From: Coraliomargarita_B sp046540835
GTDB taxonomy: Bacteria > Verrucomicrobiota > Verrucomicrobiia > Opitutales > Coraliomargaritaceae
DNA: 20,638 nucleotides
Direction of reading: 5' to 3'
Assembly: GCA_046540835.1 (NCBI GenBank)
Contig: JBKHEL010000046.1
Location: 1-20,638, forward strand
Shown: positions 16,749 through 20,638 of the stretch, in pieces
How the letters are laid out: every line of letters begins with the position of its first letter
How positions within the stretch are numbered: position 1 is the stretch's first letter
Position numbers and translations under genes: made by a program
The notes under the pieces: model-generated
Seen by the model: only the letters and a program-made list of their open reading frames with translations
What the model was told of the DNA's origin: nothing
Database searches by the model: none

Positions 16749-18598
16749 TCGGCCACCTCCGTCCAGAGCGATTCCATGTTCCAACGCACGCCGCCGAGCG
16801 GTGCAGGGTCAATATTGCGCCAGTGATTGCGGTAGCCGACGTAGTCGGTCGGCGTCACCAGAAAGAGCATGGGTTGTTGCTCCGCCAAAATGGCCTGCAC
16901 TTCGAAGAAATCCACACGCCGCTGCTCGGGGTCGATCGTGCGCCCGATCTGCCGCATCAGCTCGTCGATGCGGGCCTCCCACTCGGTCGCCGGCTTCTTT
17001 TGCCGGGGATGCCAAAAATGCAGACGCCCGCCCGACATCAGAATGTCTTTGCCGGCAAAGGGATCGGGCGCACCGCCCCCCAGCCCCAGCATGCAGGCTT
17101 CATAATCAAAGGATTCCGACACCTTGTTGACAATCGTGTTGAAGTCGAGAAAGCGCAACTCGACCTCGATCCCCAGATCAGCCATGTTTTCTTTGAAGAC
17201 GGTCGCCATCTCCACCCGCAGGCCGTTGTTCGAATTAGTCATCAGCTTGAATTCCACGGGGTTCCCCCGCGCATCGTGCAAGCGGCCATTCTTGTAGGAA
17301 AAACCCATGTCAGCAAACAGCTCGCGGGATTTCTCCGGCGCGTAGCCGTATTTCCGGATCGCCTCGTTGAACCAAAACTTCCGCTTCGGCGAGACATAAC
17401 CATGCAGCACATTGGCACGGCCGAAATAGACGCCGCGAATGATACCCTCGCGGTTGATCCCATAGGAAATCGCCTGGCGAAAGCGCTTGTCCGAAAACCA
17501 GGCGAATTTATGCGGAGCCACATAAGCCTGGCCGTCTTCATCCTCGCCGGGATTCAGATTAAACCAGATGAAGTTGGTTCCGTCGGACGGCCCCATGTCG
17601 AGCACCGTAAAATCATGCGCGGCCTCACCCCGCTTGACCCAGGCCACGTTATCCGGCGTGATCGTCTCAAAGTCGGTCAGACCCTGCGCGAAGGCCACAT
17701 TACTGCTGTTCACATCCGGCACGATCTTCGTAATCACCCGCTCGGTGTAGGGGAGCCGCCGACCGGCCGGGTCCACCTTCCAATAGTTCGGATTGCGCGC
17801 GAAGATAATTCGCTCCCCCGGCCGGTAGGATTCAAGCACAAACAGGTTCAGGCCGACGATTTTCCACGGCGTATCGATCGCCGTCTGCAGGCTCCATTGA
17901 TCCAAAAGCGTCCCGTCCTCAAATGCTCCTCGCAAAATGTGCTCGGGTAAAATGTCGACGCCTCCCCCGAAAAGCAGAAAGGGCGCATACACCTCCGGGG
18001 TCGTGAAGCGCACGGTGTAATCGTCGATTTTCTCGTATTTCGGCTCTTCGCCGTTGATCTGCTGGGAAAAAGTCGCCCGAGAGTTGTAACGGTATATTGG
18101 CGCACCCTCCTCATCGAAGCGGATCTCCCCGGTTTCAGGATCGCGCTCTTTCGCAAAAAAACAATCCCAGGTGAAAATGATGTCGTCTGCCGTAAAGGGG
18201 GCTCCATCGCTCCAGTGAATGCCTTCACGCAGGTGAAAGGTATATTCCAGGCTATCGTCAGAAATATCCCAGGACTTTGCCAGATTCGGAATCACTTCAC
18301 CGGTGTGCGGGTCCAGTGTGACCAGGCTGTCCAGTATCCGGCTGATCACCGCCGATCCGCTGCTCGATTCGTTGACCAGCGGGTTGAGCGTCGCGATGTC
18401 CCCCGCCATCGTCTCAATCATCCTCGCGCCAAACGCTCCCGAAGGAAAATCCATTACCAGCGCATCCTCCGGGATCGGTGCCACCGAGATTTCCGGACCT
18501 TCAGCCTCCTCCCTGCCACAGCCAATCAGACAAAGGAGCAGCAAGCACCAAAGCCCAGGCAGCCGTGAATAAATTTTGTAACAATGGTCCAGTGACAT
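16745..18598 (-). CDS. peptide-binding lipoprotein of an ABC importer (SBP family 5)
   Basis: The 617-residue product begins with a signal sequence and lipobox CLIG-Cys27, so it should be lipid-anchored outside the inner membrane. Family-5 features are visible: IATLNPLVNESSSGSAV, ILDSLVTLDPHTGEVIPNLAKSWDISDD, EYTFHLREGIHWSDGAPFTADDIIFTW, YTVRFTTPEVYAPFL, YTERVITKIVPD, and RFRQAISYGINREGI. It captures oligopeptides or related solutes and delivers them to the two permeases, whose genes follow with an overlap of 4 and then a gap of 4 bases. An AGGGG lies 6 bases before the ATG, one of the few clear ribosome sites here. It is divergent from lexA. The ligand cannot be told from sequence. Confidence 0.92.
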   Translation of the reverse strand: MSLDHCYKIYSRLPGLWCLLLLCLIGCGREEAEGPEISVAPIPEDALVMDFPSGAFGARMIETMAGDIATLNPLVNESSSGSAVISRILDSLVTLDPHTGEVIPNLAKSWDISDDSLEYTFHLREGIHWSDGAPFTADDIIFTWDCFFAKERDPETGEIRFDEEGAPIYRYNSRATFSQQINGEEPKYEKIDDYTVRFTTPEVYAPFLLFGGGVDILPEHILRGAFEDGTLLDQWSLQTAIDTPWKIVGLNLFVLESYRPGERIIFARNPNYWKVDPAGRRLPYTERVITKIVPDVNSSNVAFAQGLTDFETITPDNVAWVKRGEAAHDFTVLDMGPSDGTNFIWFNLNPGEDEDGQAYVAPHKFAWFSDKRFRQAISYGINREGIIRGVYFGRANVLHGYVSPKRKFWFNEAIRKYGYAPEKSRELFADMGFSYKNGRLHDARGNPVEFKLMTNSNNGLRVEMATVFKENMADLGIEVELRFLDFNTIVNKVSESFDYEACMLGLGGGAPDPFAGKDILMSGGRLHFWHPRQKKPATEWEARIDELMRQIGRTIDPEQRRVDFFEVQAILAEQQPMLFLVTPTDYVGYRNHWRNIDPAPLGGVRWNMESLWTEVAE

Positions 18599-18674
18599 AG
18601 ATCACCCCTACGAAAGCGCCATGCCCCTTATGTTCAACGCAATTTGTCACCTGCAGGCCCGACTTTTTAACAAG

Positions 18675-18683
18675 TTATCCACA
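18675..18683 (+). promoter_or_regulatory. perfect DnaA box upstream of lexA
   Basis: TTATCCACA matches the classic DnaA box exactly and ends one base before the lexA -35 hexamer. It is a single box with no cluster around it, so it is not an origin. A role in regulating lexA, or the divergent transporter gene, is possible but inferred. Confidence 0.45.
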
Positions 18684-18684
18684 C

Positions 18685-18713
18685 TTGACAATGTGCACAC
18701 GTTCACCTAAACA
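18685..18713 (+). promoter_or_regulatory. lexA promoter with candidate LexA operator
   Basis: A perfect -35 TTGACA (18685-18690) is followed by a 17-base spacer and a weak -10 TAAACA (18708-18713). CGTTC-ACCT-AAACA (18700-18713) matches the Verrucomicrobia LexA consensus TGTTC-N4-GAACA at 8 of 10 fixed positions and covers the -10, an ideal site for autorepression. A second imperfect palindrome, GTGCACACGTTCAC (18693-18706), overlaps it. Transcription would start near 18720. Confidence 0.6.
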
Positions 18714-18723
18714 CTTGGGCACT

Positions 18724-19365
18724 ATGAAAGAACTAACGAAACGCCAAGGGGAAATCCTCAACTTTATTGAAAACCACGAGTGGCGCAACGGCTACTGGCC
18801 CAGCATCCGGGAGATCCAGGAGCAATTCGCCTTCAGGAGTACCAACGCAGTGATGGGTCACCTTCGCGCCCTGGAGAGTAAGGGCGCCCTACAGCGCATC
18901 CCGGGCCAGGCCCGCACCTTCCGGATCAACCGCCCGGGCAAAGCTGGTTCGGACGATATCCCGGAGGAGGCCACCGAAGTCACCGACATACCCATCGTCG
19001 GCGATATCGCCGCCGGCTATCCCGACCGCGTCGAACCGGCCGGAGAGATCGGACGCCTGCAAGTGGGGATCGATCAGGTCGGCTTCGGCAACCGCCGCCG
19101 CAATTTTGCATTACAAGTTCGGGGCGACAGCATGGTCGATGCGGAAATCTACGAAGGCGACATGGTCATCGTCGAACCCCGCGAACCCCGGGATGGCGAC
19201 ATCGTCGCCGCCCTCATCGACGGCGAAACCACGCTCAAGCGCTTCATCAGAAAAGGCACCGAGCCACCCTACCTGAAAGCCGAAAACAAATTTTACCCCG
19301 AGCTGTATCCGGTCAATGAACTCACCGTGCAGGGCGTCGCCAAAGCCGTCGTGCGCAGCCTGTAG
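18724..19365 (+). CDS. lexA: LexA repressor of the SOS response
   Basis: LexA represses DNA-repair genes and cleaves itself when RecA filaments form on damaged DNA. From the ATG at 18724 (MKELTKRQ) the product has 213 residues, close to the usual 200. The winged-helix domain shows SIREIQEQFAFRSTNAVMGHLRALESKG (about 27-54). The S24 domain has the cleavage site Ala97-Gly98 (DIAAG), nucleophile Ser136 in RGDSM and general base Lys172 in TTLKRF. Everything needed for self-cleavage is present. The frame is open back to 18685, but that would place the start inside the promoter. The predicted transcript would have only about four bases before the ATG. No SOS repair gene is adjacent. Confidence 0.95.
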   Translation: MKELTKRQGEILNFIENHEWRNGYWPSIREIQEQFAFRSTNAVMGHLRALESKGALQRIPGQARTFRINRPGKAGSDDIPEEATEVTDIPIVGDIAAGYPDRVEPAGEIGRLQVGIDQVGFGNRRRNFALQVRGDSMVDAEIYEGDMVIVEPREPRDGDIVAALIDGETTLKRFIRKGTEPPYLKAENKFYPELYPVNELTVQGVAKAVVRSL

Positions 19366-19400
19366 GGCCCGCTTGTTGCCGGCTTGTGCTTGTTTTTTTT
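19365..19400 (+). terminator. possible lexA terminator
   Basis: GCCCGC-TTGTT-GCCGGC (19367-19383) forms five GC pairs around a C-C mismatch, extended by two G-U pairs. After a seven-base gap comes a run of eight T (19393-19400). The gap and mismatch make this a weak candidate, though its place right at the lexA stop is right. Confidence 0.35.
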
Positions 19401-19412
19401 GCATGATTGCCC

Positions 19413-19498
19413 GTTGTTCGTTTGAAAATTCTTTGCTTTGAGGTTCTCCTACCCCGTGCTCATCAAGCACCAAGTTGAAGTCGCCTTCAAACGACAAC
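19413..19498 (+). promoter_or_regulatory. structured leader of the VOC gene with alternative pairings
   Basis: GTTGTTCGTTTGAA (19413-19426) pairs with TTCAAACGACAAC (19486-19498) over 13 pairs with one bulged T. The same right arm can instead pair locally: TTGAAG (19475-19480), loop TCGC, CTTCAA (19485-19490). An independent hairpin GTGCT-CATCA-AGCAC (19456-19470) lies inside the outer pair. The two states exclude each other, as in attenuators or riboswitches. The structure ends 38 bases before the ATG. I recognise no known RNA family. Confidence 0.4.
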
Positions 19499-19536
19499 AG
19501 AAACACACCAAAGAACAACCAACCCGCATCCACCCT

Positions 19537-19929
19537 ATGGCCACAACATTCGACCACACCCGCATCCGTGTCTCCAACCTGGAGAAATCCATCGACTGGT
19601 ATTGCAGGACCTGCGGCTTCGAAGTTCTCAAAAGAACGGACAAGTCGCCCAGCGGAAACCAACTCGCCCACCTCCAAATCCCCGGCAGCAGCCATCGGCT
19701 GGAGCTCACCTACTCGCCTGATTTTGAGGTCAAATTTCCCGAAGACCTCATCCACACCTGCATCCGCGTCGACGACATAGTCGCCTATTGTGAAATGCTC
19801 GAAGGCCTCGGACTGGAGATTGACCTCTGGCCCACCAACTGGCGGGAGAAGTTCGAAGACGGAAAAAAGATGGCCTTCATCACCGATCCCGACGGCTACG
19901 AAGTCGAAATCCTCGAACACACCTCCTGA
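19537..19929 (+). CDS. VOC-superfamily protein, glyoxalase I-like
   Basis: A single-domain protein of 130 residues with the paired beta-alpha-beta-beta-beta modules of the glyoxalase/VOC fold. The first module starts FDHTRIRVSNLEKSIDWYCRTCGFEV and the second LIHTCIRVDDIVAYCEMLEGLG. The metal ligands in glyoxalase I order are His7, Glu56 (RLEL), His73 and Glu124 (DPDGYEVEILE). The complete set suggests a lactoylglutathione lyase-like enzyme removing methylglyoxal, although VOC proteins also include dioxygenases and fosfomycin-type enzymes. The start is the ATG at 19537, where the domain begins; the frame is open to 19438 without domain sequence. No Shine-Dalgarno is visible. It lies 171 bases after lexA. 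Confidence 0.85.
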   Translation: MATTFDHTRIRVSNLEKSIDWYCRTCGFEVLKRTDKSPSGNQLAHLQIPGSSHRLELTYSPDFEVKFPEDLIHTCIRVDDIVAYCEMLEGLGLEIDLWPTNWREKFEDGKKMAFITDPDGYEVEILEHTS

Positions 19930-20034
19930 ACAAAGTCCGAAAGACCCCTAAAAAAGACCGAAAACTTTAATTTTATAACCTGTTTATAAAAATAGAGATT
20001 GACGAGGGATTCCTGAATAGTTACTGAAAAAACC

Positions 20035-20638
20035 ATGCGGCGTAGATTACAGAATTTGAATTCTAAATGTATTCACCATGCGATGAGTCGTGTGGTCGGC
20101 GGGCAGATGCTTTTGGGTCCGCGGGAGAAGGAGGTTTTCCGGAAGATGCTCTGGCAGGTGGCAGACTTCTCGGGGGTGGAGGTGTTGACCTACTGCATCA
20201 TGGACAATCATTTTCATGTGCTGGTTCGGGTGCCGGAGCGGGACCGCGCAATCTCGGATGCGGAGCTTTTGCGCCGGTTTCGAGTGCTCTACCCGAAGCC
20301 GACGAAGTATCAGACGGCTTCGTTCAAGCGCTTTGAAGCGGGCTTGCAGGCGGGCACGGAGGAGGCCGTGGCGATGCGGGCGCGGCTGCTCAGGCGGATG
20401 CATGACCTTTCGGCGTTTATGAAGACGCTGAAACAGCGTTTTTCGATCTGGTATAACCGCAACCATAACGGGCGCTTGGGCACATTGTGGATGGAGCGTT
20501 TCAAGAGTGTGCTGGTGCAGGGGCGCGGCAACCCGCTGCACACTATGGCGGCCTACATCGACCTGAATCCGGTGCGGGCGGGGCTGGTCGAGGACCCGAA
20601 GGACTACCGCTGGTGCGGCTATGCGGAGGCGGTGGCGG
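20035..20638 (+). CDS. REP-associated tyrosine transposase-like protein (Y1/HUH), 3' end outside window
   Basis: An open frame of 201 codons runs from the ATG at 20035 to the window edge without a stop. It has the Y1_Tnp hallmarks: CIHHAMSRVVGG near the N-terminus, the HUH motif His59-Phe-His61 in MDNHFHVLVRVP, a helix with FSIWYNRNHNGRLGTLW holding the likely catalytic tyrosine (Tyr140 by position), ERFKSVLV, and AAYIDLNPVRAGLVEDPKDYRW. Such RAYT proteins nick single-stranded DNA at small palindromic REP elements and are usually domesticated single copies. About 50 residues lie between the HUH motif and the helix (EAGLQAGTEE region), longer than in compact IS200-type enzymes. The 105 bases upstream are AT-rich, unlike the rest of the window. 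Without the 3' end I cannot say whether it is intact. Confidence 0.85.
   Translation, partial: MRRRLQNLNSKCIHHAMSRVVGGQMLLGPREKEVFRKMLWQVADFSGVEVLTYCIMDNHFHVLVRVPERDRAISDAELLRRFRVLYPKPTKYQTASFKRFEAGLQAGTEEAVAMRARLLRRMHDLSAFMKTLKQRFSIWYNRNHNGRLGTLWMERFKSVLVQGRGNPLHTMAAYIDLNPVRAGLVEDPKDYRWCGYAEAVA

Noticed and set aside
18631..18644. TGTTC-AACG-CAATT near the start of the peptide-binding gene as a second LexA site
   Set aside because: The left half is perfect, but the right half matches only 2 of 5 bases of GAACA.
20000..20024. TTGACG followed after 17 bases by TACTGA as a promoter for the transposase gene
   Set aside because: The -35 is good but the -10 matches the consensus at only two bases.

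Overview
The window is a GC-rich chromosomal segment of about 20.6 kb. It holds mostly housekeeping genes and has one transposase-like gene at its right edge. I infer Verrucomicrobiota, possibly the Opitutales side of the phylum. The best sequence evidence is the lexA promoter, which carries CGTTC-ACCT-AAACA. That matches 8 of 10 fixed positions of TGTTC-N4-GAACA, the LexA motif reported for Verrucomicrobia. Many start codons also lack a Shine-Dalgarno sequence. The phylum call stays an inference because I could not run a search.

Layout, left to right. Bases 1-277 are non-coding and hold a 14-bp inverted repeat and one copy of a 34-bp dispersed repeat. Four minus-strand genes follow, in transcription order cysI (sulfite reductase hemoprotein), an MscS-type channel, purH (last two steps of IMP synthesis) and menD (menaquinone synthesis). 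cysI is divergent from cysJ (sulfite reductase flavoprotein), and a perfect 13-bp inverted repeat lies between them. After cysJ comes a compact plus-strand run: purD, a low-molecular-weight phosphatase, a MIF-like tautomerase and a large FAD-dependent dehydrogenase. The phosphatase, tautomerase and dehydrogenase are separated by only 4-9 bases.

From 12.1 to 18.6 kb everything is on the minus strand and looks devoted to peptides. In transcription order there is a lipoprotein peptide-binding protein, two oligopeptide ABC permeases, an M48 lipoprotein protease and an M20 dipeptidase. No ABC ATPase is present. A 328-base gap between the second permease and the protease holds the second copy of the 34-bp repeat, inside a 15-bp inverted repeat.

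At the right end, lexA is divergent from the peptide-binding gene. Its promoter contains a perfect DnaA box, a perfect -35 hexamer and a candidate operator over the -10. It is followed by a glyoxalase-fold (VOC) gene with a leader that can form alternative RNA structures. Last comes a REP-associated tyrosine transposase-like (HUH/Y1) gene that runs off the window.

I found no CRISPR array, tRNA, rRNA, prophage or defence island. The points most worth following are regulatory and repeat structures: the cys palindrome, the strand-specific purH leader hairpin, the lexA/DnaA promoter, the VOC leader, and the repeat pair that may be a substrate of the transposase.
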